NCBI GenBank assembly: GCA_003988855.1
Contig: QYAI01000052.1
Coordinates: 62,001 to 126,000 of the forward strand
Length of the DNA stretch: 64,000 nucleotides
From: Arachnopeziza araneosa
Lineage: Eukaryota > Ascomycota > Leotiomycetes > Helotiales > Arachnopezizaceae
Reading direction: 5' to 3'
Both the position numbers and the translations under genes were made by a program. Of this stretch, positions 21,901-34,794 are shown piece by piece. A model generated the notes under the pieces. The model searched no databases, was not told where the DNA came from, and saw only the letters and a list, made by a program, of their open reading frames with translations. The number at the start of each line of letters is the position of its first letter. Position 1 is the stretch's first letter.

Positions 21901-23567
21901 CTATTGCCCTAGACAAATCATTTGTCTAGGTTTCATCTCGGTATTCATCGTAGCATAGAAACATGTAAGACATAGTCTATCGGAAATTTCTTTTTCACGA
22001 ATAGTATTATCTTTAGGGCTGTGCTTTCTCCATGTGGGGTTCTACTGTAAGGAAGGATCCAATCTTGGGGTACTAAAGGCAGGGAGGGTATCAAATTTGA
22101 GTCCATGTCTCATGTCTCGCTTCAAGATTTTGTGATTTATTCAACAATGAATGCCCAGGAAGTAAACAAGAAAATGGCATTCTTCCTGAAGCAATGCTTT
22201 TCAAAACTCCCCATCTATATTACCATAAGATGCTAATTTCCAACCTGCTGCAGGGCGGAATGGCAGGATTGTGCAAAAGGAGCTGAAGGCAAAGTGCAAT
22301 ATTGGAGCCAACTCGATCATCCGTTCACTCTCTCTATGCGTTCCTTCGGATCCATTTTCATCATTGTGCTTGGGATCTTAGGTAGAAAAGCTGACCTCAT
22401 TACCGATACAAGATAAGCCATCTACGAGTAATAGTGCCGTACATCTAAAGTGAATATGTTCATTGCTTCAACTCATTTTTTGGCGGCACTTCTCTAAATT
22501 TGATACACAAAGCTGGATTTTGAACTTGTGTTACACGATCAAAAGACTGCAGATTTGATCATCAACATTAGGTGTTAGATTTATTGGGATATTCGGTCGT
22601 CCAGAACCATGAATTTACATCGAAACCACTTCTATCCACGGCCTGTTCAGCTCGTTGCTGTCATGTAGCCTTGGCATTCACCAATAAAATTGATGTGAAG
22701 CTCTTCAACATTAGGTTTGATACCCTGATTCACCTCCTGCTGGTTTTCAGGTCGGATGGAGAGTTTTCTGTGATGGACATTGACTCACAGCTATACACGA
22801 CTAATATACTCAGCTTTCTACCACTCTTAGCATCGTAACAGTGTAAGTTTTCCAAAATCCGTCTCGGTGGAGGCCTACCTAGATGACGAAGGCTATGAAA
22901 GAAACCCAAGCAAATCATTGCAGGACTCTTCTATTAATTCTTGGGTTCTTGATGATTTCTTTGAGTGCCTGTCAAAGATGTGGATGCAAAATGACTCTGA
23001 AAAAGTGCTCAATAATCAAGATACTTCCGGTCGATTGGGATGATTGGTTTGAAATATTAGAAATTGGTATTGAGGAGTCTTCCGGGCAACAAAACCCCAA
23101 CTCGCAACAGAACGAAGGTATTTTCACGTCAGTATAACTACGGGAACGAGCGCGCTGTTTACAATTAAACTAGATGAGGAAGTCTATCCCAGCAAACTTT
23201 ACTTTCAAAACTACCGCTCTCAAGATTCTAGAAAATGAAGTTTTCAAACAGCAAGAAAAAAAACGTAAATCGGTTCACCAAGATTACTGTGCATCACAGC
23301 AATGGTTCTGACATTACATAAAAAATATAATCATGGCACCTATGTTATACCATGCAAAAATCTCCATATAATACAGGATTAGGAATCCTTAAAGATGAGA
23401 GCCATTAACTACAAGGAGTTACTGAAGCTTGTAGCTCTAAATTGAATTGAACGTTGATATTGACATATGACAGTAGAAGTGTTTCCGTGCTCGAGGACAA
23501 AACGCGACACGGTCTACTTCGCGTCTCCCGGAAGCTCCCCTCACTCGATCAAACACCAAACATCAGA
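18906..23567. other. 4.7-kb stretch without a convincing gene
   Basis: Lies between two divergent genes (DUF8004-like on minus, F-box on plus). The part from 19900 to 20900 is more GC-rich and carries a short GTC microsatellite at about 20255-20272. Many frames of 60-150 codons occur on both strands, overlap each other and read as Pro/Ser/Arg-rich chance sequence. A minus-strand frame at 21781-21587 with a CENCGSR motif is the most protein-like but is too short to call. May hold long leaders, a non-coding RNA or an unrecognised small gene. Confidence 0.4.
20255..20272. repeat. GTC trinucleotide microsatellite
   Basis: Six perfect GTC units followed by one changed unit and another GTC, in the long spacer upstream of the DUF8004-like gene. 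Confidence 0.8.
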
Positions 23568-24536
23568 ATGGCGAAACCTCTACCATCCCTACCCAACGAG
23601 CTCTGGTTAAAGGTCCTTGAGAACCTCTGCGATAGTGAGCAACGACCAGATGCTTGGATCAGCTATCGAAATGTCTGCAAAGGCTTCAGAGAATCAGTGG
23701 AGCTGATCTTTCGCGAGAAGCATCTCCCAAAGACCTGGATTATGTTTCACAAACTTGGTACCACTACTCAATCTACTTACGGGCTTAGCTAATTAATGTA
23801 AGGGAATTATAATATTGATGCTGAGAAGGTGGCTCTTGTTACGGAGGTCTACTTTGAGAGGTTATCCGATGACAAGAAGTTGGCTGTATTTAAGATCAAG
23901 CCCGGTGAGGAGAAATACAACGATATCTTACGCGGACATCTACACGACGCTCTAGAAGTGGCTACATTTGAGCGCCCTTGTTATTATGTTCAGGTGCGCC
24001 ATGATATTAACGACACTCCCGTTCCTGACTTAACGATTGACTACGAGAACTTCGAACTTAGCTGTGATTGGCGCAGCCTCTTTACTCAATTTTTCGGCGA
24101 AGAATATCTCTACAATCAAAAAACAATAAAATGGGTGAAAGATAAAGAGAGCTTGGTCGATGATCTCAAGGCTCAGATGCAGAAAGGGGAGTTGGATATG
24201 TTGAAGACGTTAGAGAAGGCCATGTATGCCTTCGCGGATGGATCACACGAGAGTAGGAAGATTGCGAGGAGGGCCCGGATCCGTCGACAATATAGAGAGG
24301 AAGGTGAAGCTTGGGATTTTGAAAGGAATGGAGATAAGAACGACGAGAGAGTGGTCATAAAAGAGTTGAGTCAAGTGAGAAAATTGGCTCTCCTGGAGCA
24401 GTTTTCAGATGATGAGTCTGGAGAGGAAGATGATGATGAAGAAGAAGGAGATGATGATGTAGACTCTTCCGAAGTGGACGAGGACGAATGGGAGGATGAT
24501 GAAGATGAATTTGATGGCGACGACGAAGAAGAATAG
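23568..24536 (+). CDS. F-box-like protein with acidic C-terminal tail
   Basis: Exons 23568-23757 and 23803-24536 join in phase (GTACCA..GTAAG, 45-base intron), giving 307 residues. The N-terminus, PLPSLPNELWLKVLENLCDS followed by WISYRNVCKGFRESVE, has the pattern of an F-box, the Skp1-binding part of SCF ubiquitin ligase adaptors. The middle part has no repeat class that I recognise. The last 50 residues are almost pure Asp/Glu with a few Ser. Substrate unknown. An alternative is a 2EXR- or F-box-like protein outside ubiquitin pathways. ATG chosen as the first in frame before the motif. Confidence 0.7.
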
Positions 24537-25225
24537 ATCGATGGCCACATTGAAGGTGAAGAGTCGTGAAGGCACTCACCACCTACATCTCTAGTCTTCA
24601 AAACCACTCTGTTCTAGCTATGGGATGTCGCCTCTGATCTTACACTGTAAGGTAGACAGATACTTTATCACAATTATTGCTGTTAACAAGTTTGGCATTT
24701 ATCTATTGGGCGAAACATTTAAGACAGTACTCATAAGGCAGACGGATCTTGCTCTATTTATAATACCAATTCATCGATCTGAAAGTATGACTTCTGTCGT
24801 ATTGGATTTGCTCTATCTCTCTTTTCGTTCTTACTAGATATCTCCTTTATACCTCACTTATTGCCCAGCGGACAGTTTCATGGGTGAGAGAATAACTAGA
24901 CAACCAGTCTCAAAAGAATTAGCTTTAATAGTCTACAGTCCTCTAATATCTTGCTATCTTGAAGTAAGGTCAAATTGCTCACAGCGGTGAAACTGTCAGC
25001 CTATTTTATTCAATAGACTCAGTAATTCGTAGCTCGCTGATTTATTATCGAACATTGAACCGGCATTTCAAACAATTTTAGAAAGAAAGATTTTAGGATC
25101 TCAAACAGCCAGCGAGCTAAATTTCTTAAAATCGTTAATCACAAATTGCAGATAAGCTGAATACGGATGTAAGATATCCAGTGTACTACAAATCAGTTTC
25201 GCCCCAAGTCACTGGCACGCATTTC
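24537..25225. other. Convergent 3' spacer
   Basis: Lies between the ends of the F-box gene and the alcohol dehydrogenase gene. AT-rich, no coding or RNA feature seen. Confidence 0.5.
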
Positions 25226-26468
25226 CTAAGCAACAAGCACCCCTCTATACCTCAACTTCCCACTCATCATCTTATCATAAGCCTCCTTGAAGCCCTCTTC
25301 GGTAAAGGCAAAAGTCTCCGTAGCAGGCTTGATACCATGTTGAGCTGCGAACCGAAGCATCTCATCATGCACGCCACGAGATGCAACGAGAGATGTCTTC
25401 AAGTTGTAACTTTCCATAAAGAACGGGAAGGATCTATCGCGTTCCTGTTTAGCATGAAACAAATACGTTGAGGCGAGGGAGACTTACGGGAGTTGAAGGG
25501 GAGCACTAGGTGCAGAAAGAGCGAGTATACTCGCCGTTCTGGCTAGGATACTCTTATCCATGAACCTGTTCATGTCAGTCCCATCTCATACTAGTCACAG
25601 AGAAACGGAATCACTCACTTCCCCCAATCTGGATAACTTGAACTAGTCACAACGAGCACATCCACTGGTTTCACAACCTTCTCAGGTTCACTCAGCAGAT
25701 AAAACTCGGTAGCGCCAAAACTCTCCGCCTCCTTTCTCTTTCCCTCACTGGTAGAAAATACCACCGTCTCAAACCCGAGCTTGGATGCGAATTGGATGGC
25801 TAGATGACCTAACCCGCCGATTCCGAGGATCCCAACTCGGTCCCCTGGCGAAGTGTTGTGGATGAGCGCAGAGTAGACAGTAGCTCCAGCGCATTGAAGC
25901 GGTGCTGCTGCTTCGGAGGAGAGGGCGTCGGGGATCGGGTGGATGAATGTTTCGAGTCCGATGACTGACGGTTTTAATATTGGATTGGGGATGAAATCAG
26001 GGATAGGATGGGGGATATACAGTATTCACCGAATGTACCAAACGTGTTCTTCGGATCTCCAAAGATGTTCCTCTCGTAACACTGAATATCCCGACCACTG
26101 AGACAGTACTTGCAATGCCCACAGCTCTTTCATCAAATCAGCTCTCCATTGATATTTTTCACATTCCTCACACCAAGCATAGACCCATTTCAGGAAATCC
26201 ATAGACCTACCTCGTTCAGATACCCAATACCTGCCCGATCACCAATCTTCAACGTGGTGACTCCACTCCCAACCTTCTCCACAATCCCCACACCCTCATG
26301 ACCAAGTGGTAGCCCAGCGGGAATAAAATGAACATCCGTTCCGCATAAACTTGAGTGACTTATGCGTATAAGGATTTGCTTCGGTCCCAGATCAGTAGAG
26401 AGATCAAGGGGAGTTTTCTTCACGGTGCCGTCAACACCTTTAAAGATGGTGGATTTGATGGTTGACAT
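25226..26468 (-). CDS. Zinc-dependent alcohol dehydrogenase (MDR superfamily)
   Basis: Five exons, all phase-consistent: 26468-26211, 26126-26021, 25964-25619, 25565-25488 and 25433-25226, giving 331 residues. The catalytic zinc site is SLCGTDVHF (Cys42) with GHEGVG (His57, Glu58). The structural zinc site is the four-cysteine loop CGHCKYC...C at residues 88, 91, 94 and 102. The nucleotide fold follows with GILGIGGLGHLAIQFA, then TSLVASRGVHDEMLRFAAQHGI and GKLRYRGVLV at the end. Family members interconvert alcohols and aldehydes with NAD(P); the substrate is not readable from sequence. The catalytic loop is somewhat shorter than in yeast Adh1. Splice sites chosen so that the family blocks read through without gaps. 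Confidence 0.9.
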
Positions 26469-27561
26469 GATGGGAATTGGGTAGTGAATGGGATCGGAGG
26501 ATGAAAGGGGAGGTGAGATGGAGAGAATTGGGAGATAATATAGCGCTACCTGCGGAAGATATGTCTTAGTCTTTATACCCACCTCCGTTACCTCTTACAT
26601 TCCAAACTCCTATCTCCTAAAAGATGTCGAGGTAGTTGATTACAATCCATTCCTCTAAAGCAAGTTGCTTACAAATATGTATCTCCATATATCCCTATTA
26701 GGAAAATGGTCAACAAATGCCGTTTCAATGCATCGTTCCATGTTGGTCCTGATGGAATATTGTGTTCCTTAACTGAGGGCAACACTATCACTGGTCAGAC
26801 CATCCTCTTGTAAAGGTAGGATTGGGAGATGGGATGAATCATCTGTTGTGTGACAAAGGGACCGGATGAATACCCGAGCCACAGGGCATCTGGTTGAGGA
26901 AGTGCCATGCATATGTCGCTCGTTTTCGGTTTGAGCTGTGAGAGGCTGGGATCTCAACGGTTCAAAAGTCGGGTACGCAAAAAAAACATATCATTAGCTG
27001 GACTGCAGCTTCTCTTGGCATGTGCACCAGAGATTTGTCAGTTGTGTAGTAGAAATAAGGTTTCATTGACCCATGAATAGTAAACAATTCTTCTTTATCA
27101 AGTTGTTCACCTATCAACAAATAATCGCTCAAGATTAAGAATTGTGGTCATTGAACATGGTCATCATTGCCGAGATTTAGTTTTATGTCCGAAGCCTGGC
27201 CCCATTATGTGGAATTGTGATTGGAGCCTAGTTAGAAACCAAGAATATGGAGGAAAGGTGAGAACAATTTTGCCAAGAATAATGAAACAATTACTCTTGA
27301 CACTTGTCTTATTGGTAAGGAATCTTCTCTAATTCCCCAGTCTCTTCAGGCATCCTGTTTCAAGGGAAAGGAACAACACAACTGTGTGTGAGAGTAAACG
27401 GTAATTCGCAAGCAAAGCCAATAACTGTGTATCGGCATTCGTGAGACCTGATTGTTATTTACTGATATTATATAGACAAAAGCCAGAGCAAATACCATCG
27501 CTAGCTCTGACCGCACTGTTGAATCAATCCCCAGCATTCCTTAATTTGACCAAAGCAGATC
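26469..27561. other. Spacer between the ADH and FAT1 genes
   Basis: Both flanking genes are on the minus strand, so it holds the ADH promoter and the FAT1 3' region. No coding or RNA feature seen. Confidence 0.5.
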
Positions 27562-29537
27562 CTATAACCTCACTCTTCCACCACTTAACTCCTGCCAATC
27601 CTGCTTGCTGAACTTCTTATACGTCCCATCTCTTAACCAATAGACTTCATCGTCACCTACCTTGTCTGGATCCACACCTTGGGCTCTCACAACCGATTTC
27701 TGTTGCTTGTTCGTACCTGTGACATCCATATCCTTGACCATTCTGATGAATTGCGGGACGGCGAACTTAGGTAACTGTTTGTGAGCATGTTGTGCGAGAT
27801 CATTCATTAATTTCTCGCTCGGCTCTTCTGCCAGTACGATGGCTACACAACCAGCGCGGCCGTCGTGATGTGGAAGTTCGACTCCGTAGACGTTGGCTTC
27901 ATGGACGATGGGGTGGGCACCAAGAGCCTCGGATACTTCACTTGTGGAGATGTTTTCGGACTTCCATCGAAATGTGTCACCGATTCGATCGTTGAAGTAG
28001 AATCTCCCCTCGCTATCCCATGAAATCATATCTCCGGTTCTGAAATAAGCATCTCCTTTCTTAAGAACATTCCGCAGAATTTTACTTCCCGTTGAACATT
28101 TATTGTTGAAATACCCTTGAAATTTCTGCTCTATATTGTCTGCGTCGAGCTTGTAAAGCAGTTCTCCTGTTTCTCCTCTTGGTAAAGCACGACACAAGCC
28201 CGTCTTCGGATCTCGATAGGGCGTTTCAGTTTCCCAATCAAGCTGAACTATTGCAATGCTCGCCCCAACATAAGCTGATGCGATGGCACCAAGTCGTCCT
28301 ATTGCGCCTTTTGAGAAGCTGTTGCGAGAAAAATTCCAGGTTGCACTCGGTCCTTCTGTTGCCGAGTAGAACTCCGCAATCGCTTCAATACCAAAGCGTT
28401 CTTTGAATCTATCCCAAACGTCTGGTCTGAGACCGTTGCCGAATGCAACACGGACCAAGTTTCTTCTGTCAAGATTTTCACCCGTGACAGGGTCAATCTG
28501 AGGTGGTGCAGAGAGAAGATATCGACAGGTCTCTCCTACATATTGTATAGTGGTCGCATTTGTATCTCGGCAGTCTTGCCAAAATGTTTTTGTTGAGAAT
28601 CTCTTTCCGAGGGAGAGAGTGGCACCTGTAACTAATACGGTGCCAAAGCCGAGAACTGATGCTGCAGAATGATACAGTGGCATAGACTATTTTGTCAGTT
28701 GAGAAATATTTATGTTTCAAGCAGCTTACCGTGTAGAAAACATCAGCTTCAGTAAAGTCCATCCATGGTCCTACTAGGTTACCCCCTACCACTATTTTCG
28801 CCCAGCTGACTATAGCTGCTTTAGGGAGTCCTGTCGTTCCACTAGTGTAAATGAGCATTGCCATACTGTTTGCCTTTTCTCCGCTTCTGGACGAGTCTGG
28901 TTCTCGTAGCCCAGTCGTGGACATGACTTCAGCCTCCAATTCCTGTGTGAATACATCTAACTGAATTCCTGCAAGCTCATCTCGCAATTCTTGGGTTATT
29001 GCATCTTGGACCTCCGGATCAACAAGAACTAAACGAGTCTTGGAGATCTTGATACAATGCGCCAGTGCTTTTCCAGTCAAATTGTAATTAATGAACGCAG
29101 GTTTTGCACCGATTGACCATAGGCCCATCCACATGAACACGAACTTCTCAGAGTTCAAAAAATCCATACCCACGAGTTCTTTGGGTTTTACGTTGTACTT
29201 TTTTTGAAGCCATGTTCCGTATTTCAGACTCGTTTCATAGACTTCCTTGTATGTCCAGCTCCGGCCTTGGAAGACCAACAAGGTGTTGCTGGCCTTTTTT
29301 GAGAGCGCATATTCCTCAAGGATATAAAACACGCTTGTCTTGTCTCGTTTCTCCTTCCTTCCAAGCTTGAATTGAGCCTTGATGCTACTTCCAACGAGTC
29401 GATAGTCATGGGCCAGACCGAACTTCGCATTGAGGTACGCGCCTCCGGCGAGGACAGCCGGTGCTGCCAGAGCAAGAGGGACTATCACTCAGTTAGCTTC
29501 TCCATAGTTGTGCGGAGGTTGGGAGCAAACCTGGCAT
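27562..29537 (-). CDS. FAT1: Very-long-chain acyl-CoA synthetase / fatty acid transporter, FAT1 type
   Basis: Three exons: 29537-29531 (only ATGCCAG), 29481-28730 and 28686-27562, giving 627 residues. Without the seven-base first exon the frame has no ATG near the family N-terminus; the intron (GTTTGC..GCTAAC..GATAG) makes MPVPLALAAPAVLAGG, a hydrophobic N-terminal anchor. The AMP-binding motif is LIYTSGTTGLPKAAIVS. The second junction gives FYTSMPLYHSAA, as expected for the family. The FATP/VLACS signature is RIGDTFRWKSENISTSEV. The protein activates long-chain fatty acids to CoA esters at membranes, coupling uptake and peroxisomal or lipid use. The C-terminus RVRL only loosely resembles a peroxisomal PTS1. 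Call firm. Confidence 0.93.
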
Positions 29538-30864
29538 CTCAAATGCTGGTGGAGGTCTGAGGGAAACAACCAAATGATCAAGCTCGATTAATCTGTGATC
29601 AAGGTCTGCTGTTTAAAGGAATGCAGATTGAAGACAGAAAGGAGAGAGGAGAGAAATGGTTGAAGATACTACCTTCACGGAGGGAGCGGGTTTGACCATG
29701 CCTTCAGATTGTCTGTGGCCGCGCTGCATACCTAAGTAGGGTAGGTACATTGCATTGCGGAAGTAAGTTGAAGAGAGCCTCGGCTTCGCATGGAGAAACC
29801 CCGCCGATCAAAAAGAAAAAGCATAACGAAATGACTAGAACTGACCAATCACCCAGCGAGAGTTAGAAGAGAGAGAAGCCCTCGATAAAACCTATGTTAT
29901 TCACACTATACTTGATGAATGAAAGATGGGTCGATTCCTAGCGGTCATCAAAATAGCGGCACTGAACAAGCCAAAATAGTGTTGGGGTACTTGAGAACAT
30001 CTATGTCAAAAGTCCGTCTCCTATCGTCAAGCTGATGGTGAGTATGCATTGAGAGATTTTCACGAGGAAGATGACAGAAAAGCCAAGTCTTACAACTGAA
30101 AACATTCCATCCAAGATGGACGTTTATTTTCAATGTCGGAATGATTTCAACATCGAACACCTGGATCCTCAGTCCCACGACCATCCGTAGTTAGTTAGTT
30201 ACGAGACCAACGGAATTGAAGAGGCCCAACGAGAACAAAGCCAAATGATCAGGTTAGACCCAGCTTAATTCAAACCGCATTCTTTGGCAGAGGAGGCCGC
30301 GAAATAAGGGATGCTGCCTGACATTGTTTTCCCAATCCCGTGACTTTTGCATAGCCATCTGCAGGTGGATTTCCAGAGGCTGAGGCTGCTGTGCTGGATG
30401 AAAAACACGCTTCTTACCTTAGCTTATAGTCACATTTAACTCTCTTACTGTACTGGCTTTACCTACACGCAAAATTTGTTTATGGTGACAATTACGACGT
30501 TGATAGCCTTCTTGTTAAGAGTAAAACGCTTTAACTGTAATCGTTTAGAAAACAAGTGCTAACTTCGCTCCCGTAGGGACCGTGAAACTTCATATTGGTG
30601 CTTTAGGAATCAATGCATATATAAAACGGAACGGAATAAGTTTTCGTAACTCAAAGGTTCTCTATCGGGTTCAAGAAACATTAAACTATTACAACTATTA
30701 TTTGGCCGTCTTCAGCTTAAGGCAATGTCGGGTAATACGAGTACACTGCGCTAGCGGCGGTCGGCTTCAATAGGCTCCGCGATCAGGGATTGTACCTGAA
30801 CGAAACTCTGGAGTGTCAAATCAACAACTGGCAACATTCAGATGCAACTCTTCGAACCTTCAGC
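29538..30864. promoter_or_regulatory. Divergent intergenic region FAT1 / PIG-S
   Basis: 1.3 kb between the starts of two divergent genes. It must contain both promoters. No coding exon, repeat or distinct operator recognised. Confidence 0.45.
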
Positions 30865-32520
30865 ATGTCGACGACCTCCGCGGCTCCGGTAACAAGGCAA
30901 GGGGCTAAGCTGAATGTCAAAGACAATGGACAAGACGCTCCGCCTAACGCAATCATTGCTTACAAGAAGAAGGAGCCACCTCCAGAGTCTCCTGAAAGCA
31001 TCAAATTACGGAGCTTGGTTATTTTCTCCTTCTGGGCCATTATCATAGTCGTGGGATTGCCAATATGGTGGATGACCACTACGATATACAGGGCAAGCTT
31101 GCCGCTAGACCAAATGATGGACTGGGCGGACGGAAGGGTACGAATCCCGAAATCTTATATGGATGGGGACTGATCTCAGTAGGCATGCCGCCCAGTATTT
31201 CCACTTCGAATATCGATAGAGGCAGGCGCTCTACAAGATCATGAAGCCCAGCATCTTCTACGCGCCACGCAGCATGCGCTAGATGACCTCAATGAGTTCT
31301 CGGCCCATCATTTGCGACTTCAACTCTCCCCAGCTCCAAATGCCTCCGTTTCCGACATTGGAACATCTGCAAGCGCAACTGATGAGGAAGTAGCTCTTAC
31401 TATCAAGCTTGTTCCCGATACAACATCAAAAGCAAATCTGCAGACATATTCGCCGATCCTGGATGTTCATTACACTCCGAATCAAGTTCCTTCAAGTTCG
31501 TCCTCATCTTCTCCTCTAGCTACATATATCGCAAATACCCTTCGAGGCCTTTTCGCCGAAGAACAAGCAATGATTGCATACCTTCTCTCCACAAGCTCCG
31601 CACCACCTGAACGCAGTCCTAAAGCCCCTGCGCCAGAAATCGCGGAATCTCTTGCGAAATGGACAACAAGATCCATGAAATACTCTCGAACGTATCATCT
31701 CACGTTCTCCCTTTTTACACCTACCTTTACACCCTCAAGTTGGGATATTGCAGCTGCACTAGAAGAACACATGAAGCCGCTCCTGGACTCATTCTCTCCC
31801 ATCAGCAATTTTACCATAGACACTCAAATCCAGCTCTACGCAACTCCTGGCGTCAGTGGCCAGGTGCTCAAGAAAGAAGACTTATCAGCCTTTATCAACG
31901 CTGCAGAATGGCCACTGAGCCCAAGCATTGGTGGAGCACCGACTATTAACTTTATAATATTCGTTGGAGACATGGAGGTAGAAGGCGGTGGGAAGAGTTG
32001 GCTAATCCCGCAGTGGGGTGGTGTTATAATTCAGAAAGACATCTCAGATTTGAGACCGGCTATGCTGATCTTCTCCAATCAACTTATGTCACTCCTCGGT
32101 GCACCAGAGACAGGCTCTCTACCATTGAGACTTATGACGTTAGTCCGCGTAAGAAGCGCAGGACTTTTATTGAAAGCCAGCGGAACGCTTGGCAGTCTTG
32201 CGAGACTTACGCTTGCGCTACCAAGCATCAGCATTCCGCAAACAGTAGCAGAAGGTGTTTATACCACTATTGAACACCTGAGAAAGGCATGCGACGGCCT
32301 TGGTGGGAAAGGGGGCCTTGAAAATGCAATAATAGCAGAAGAGGCTGCAGAAAAAGCCTTCTTTGAGAAGAGCATGGTGGGTCAGGTATATTTCCCTGAC
32401 GAACATAAGGTGGCTGTATATCTACCGCTACTGGGACCGGTGGGAGTTCCGCTTGTGATGGGAGTACTGAAGGAGGTGAAGGCGTGGAGGAAGCGGCGGA
32501 GAGAAAGTGTAGCAAGATGA
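30865..32520 (+). CDS. GPI17: GPI transamidase component PIG-S / Gpi17
   Basis: Exons 30865-31137 and 31183-32520 join in phase 0 (GTACGA..CAGTAG), giving 536 residues. PIG-S is a subunit of the endoplasmic reticulum complex that attaches GPI anchors to proteins. The layout fits the family: a short cytosolic N-terminus, a membrane helix at about residues 50-75 (LVIFSFWAIIIVVGLPIWWM followed by T), a large lumenal part, and a C-terminal membrane helix (VAVYLPLLGPVGVPLVMGVL) with a basic end (KAWRKRRR). The block PLRISIEAGALQD begins the lumenal region right after the intron. The first acceptor, one AG earlier, would create a stop, so the second AG at 31181-31182 was chosen. Family call from layout and length plus conserved blocks. 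Confidence 0.87.
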
Positions 32521-32965
32521 TATATCAAATTTAATGCGTTCAATATCTCGTTGTTACTGTTCTGGAATTAATGGAGCCAACTATCTCAGCTGAGAGTGCT
32601 AGATTTCTCAAGTCTTCCTCCAACCTCTAATTCACAAGCTCTTATCTTAGTCAGGAAACCACGAATTTGATGCTATCTAGCTTCGTTAAAGGAAGAAATT
32701 ACAAATGATACCAAAATTAGAGCCGATGCAATACGCAGCCTCCAAAAATAAATTCTGACCGTGTCACCAGCCTGAGACATGTAACGGTAGCTGCGAAATG
32801 CAACAAAGGCTACCACCCACCCACCCATAGTAGCATTTCATTAGTTTGCAACACTCGCGACTTTTACTTTATTCACAACCTACCAAACTTTCATTCAAGA
32901 TTACGTAATTCAGAGCAATGTAAATAGATATGGATGTATCTGTACAGGCAAGGATAACACCAACC
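32521..32965. other. Convergent 3' spacer
   Basis: Lies between the ends of the PIG-S and MFS genes. No feature seen beyond probable 3' untranslated regions. Confidence 0.5.
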
Positions 32966-34794
32966 TCACCGCGTAATTGTATTCACAGCATCCAACTCAT
33001 TCTGGCTTCTCTTCGTCCTGATAGCTGCTCCCCTCCATTGGATGAACATGGTTGGGAATAATGCCGTTACGACGATCAACCCTACCATGAGACCACTGCT
33101 GGGTGCTAGACCTAGACTCGCGAACATGGTTGGGAACCAGAAGGGGCCTGTTGTGTTAGCTGATGGTTCTTTACGTTGTCTTTGGTGAATGCTTGAAACA
33201 AAGAGATAGGGGGAGGAGGAGGAGGAGGAGGAGGAGGAGGGGAGAAGGGGAGCATACCAATAAACCCCCAAGTCGACCTTATAAGATTGATAAACACTCC
33301 AATGGAAGCAGCATGTTCATGATGACAATCCACCGCATAAGTCACCAATACTGTCGTCAACAACTGATTCCCAAATGCACTAATTCCGATGCCAATAATC
33401 GGAGTAACATCATAACTCTTCAACTGCTCGAGTCTAATGCAAAAGACCAGTAAACCAGCTATAATTGTCGCGTACCCAGGATACGCCAGCCAGATGCGAT
33501 ATTCAGACGCTACATGTCTACTCCTCCCCAACTTGCGGGATCCATATCGCATCAGCGCATCGGAACCTTTACCACCCGCGACCTCACCAATCAAAGAGCC
33601 AATGATCATTCCAATGAACTGGAGACCGATCTGTTGCGCGTTGAAGTGGAATCTGGGCGTGAAGAGTTGTGGAATTTCGACGGTGAGGAGGACGGATGAG
33701 AAATCGAAGACGATGGAGTAGGCGAGGGCGGGGATCAAGACGTTTGGATAAGTGAACATGGTTATTGGTGCCCAGAAACTGCGGAGTGTGAGAGGATGGG
33801 GTCCGATGGCGCCGAATGAAAGGTATTGACGGCGGAAAGCGGAGGTCTGGGGTGTGGTGGTGGGTTTGTCGGAAGACGCAGTGTGTTGACTGCGGACATA
33901 GAGGGTTTCGGGAGAAAAGAAGAAGTAGAGAACAAATTGGACAAAGTTCGTGATTGCCATTGTGTAATAGATCCATTGCCATCCCACTCGCTGAGCAACG
34001 AATCCCATAATGAAGGGTCCAGCAGGGGGACTATAATTGTCAATATACTGACATATTCATAGGGAAAGAAATATACCCAAGCGTAACCATCAAAGTCCAA
34101 ATCCCCATCTTCTGGCCCCTTTCTTCAGCGAAGAACGTCTCAGTGACTACAGCACTACTAATAGCGATGGCAGGGCTGATGAAAAACGCATCTAGTAGCC
34201 TCGTCACCACCTGTGCACCATAATTTCGACTCTCGCCACAGCCAATATTCAACAACATGGAGCAGAACGTTGAGATGAGCCAGATAGGTCGACGTCCATA
34301 GCGATTTGATATAGGTTTCCAGAATAAAGGCGAGAAACCCAAAACGACAATTTGAATACTAGTCAAGTAACTGGCCTTAGTGAGCGAGATGTTAAATTCG
34401 ATGGCGAAGTCTTCAAATGCTGGAATAACGGCTGCGGCCGTGAAAGTTGTCATCATGGCATGAAAGCTGATGAGTAATAAGTTCACATTTTTCTATCAAT
34501 CTCCATCAGCTTTAATTCCTCCAACGTCAAATAAATTGGGCAGACCTTCAAACTGGACCAATTTAGAGGGTCTGTGGGATCCATTGTTGGTAAAGGATTC
34601 AAATCAATCGTTCCATGTCTCTTGAGCAAGAAATCTCGGTGCTCAGCACTGAGACCATCAATGGGACCATCTTCCAGATTGTTGAATCCAGAGTGATCCT
34701 TCGTAACTACTCCATCAACGGTATCTTGCGGATTCGAGGTTTCTGATGCATACAAATGATCTAACTCAATAGTCTCTGGTTTGTGGTCCGTCAT
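32966..34794 (-). CDS. Major facilitator superfamily transporter, DHA1-like
   Basis: Four exons, phase-consistent: 34794-34546, 34492-34077, 34030-33258 and 33147-32966, giving 539 residues. A soluble N-terminus of about 80 residues ends in DPTDPLNWSSLK, typical of fungal drug:H+ antiporter-1 proteins. The family motif A is present as SNRYGRRPIWL between helices 2 and 3, and the exon 2/3 junction restores PPAGPFIMGFV. About 12 membrane helices can be placed, with a long central loop (SPETLYVRSQHTASSDKPTT) between helices 6 and 7. Substrate is unknown: members export drugs, polyamines or secondary metabolites. The last intron (110 bases) carries a GGA microsatellite. No biosynthetic cluster lies nearby. 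Confidence 0.88.
33209..33242. repeat. GGA microsatellite inside an intron
   Basis: About ten GGA units on the plus strand (TCC on the coding strand) within the last intron of the MFS gene (33148-33257). On the coding strand it forms a pyrimidine-rich tract between donor and acceptor. Confidence 0.85.
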
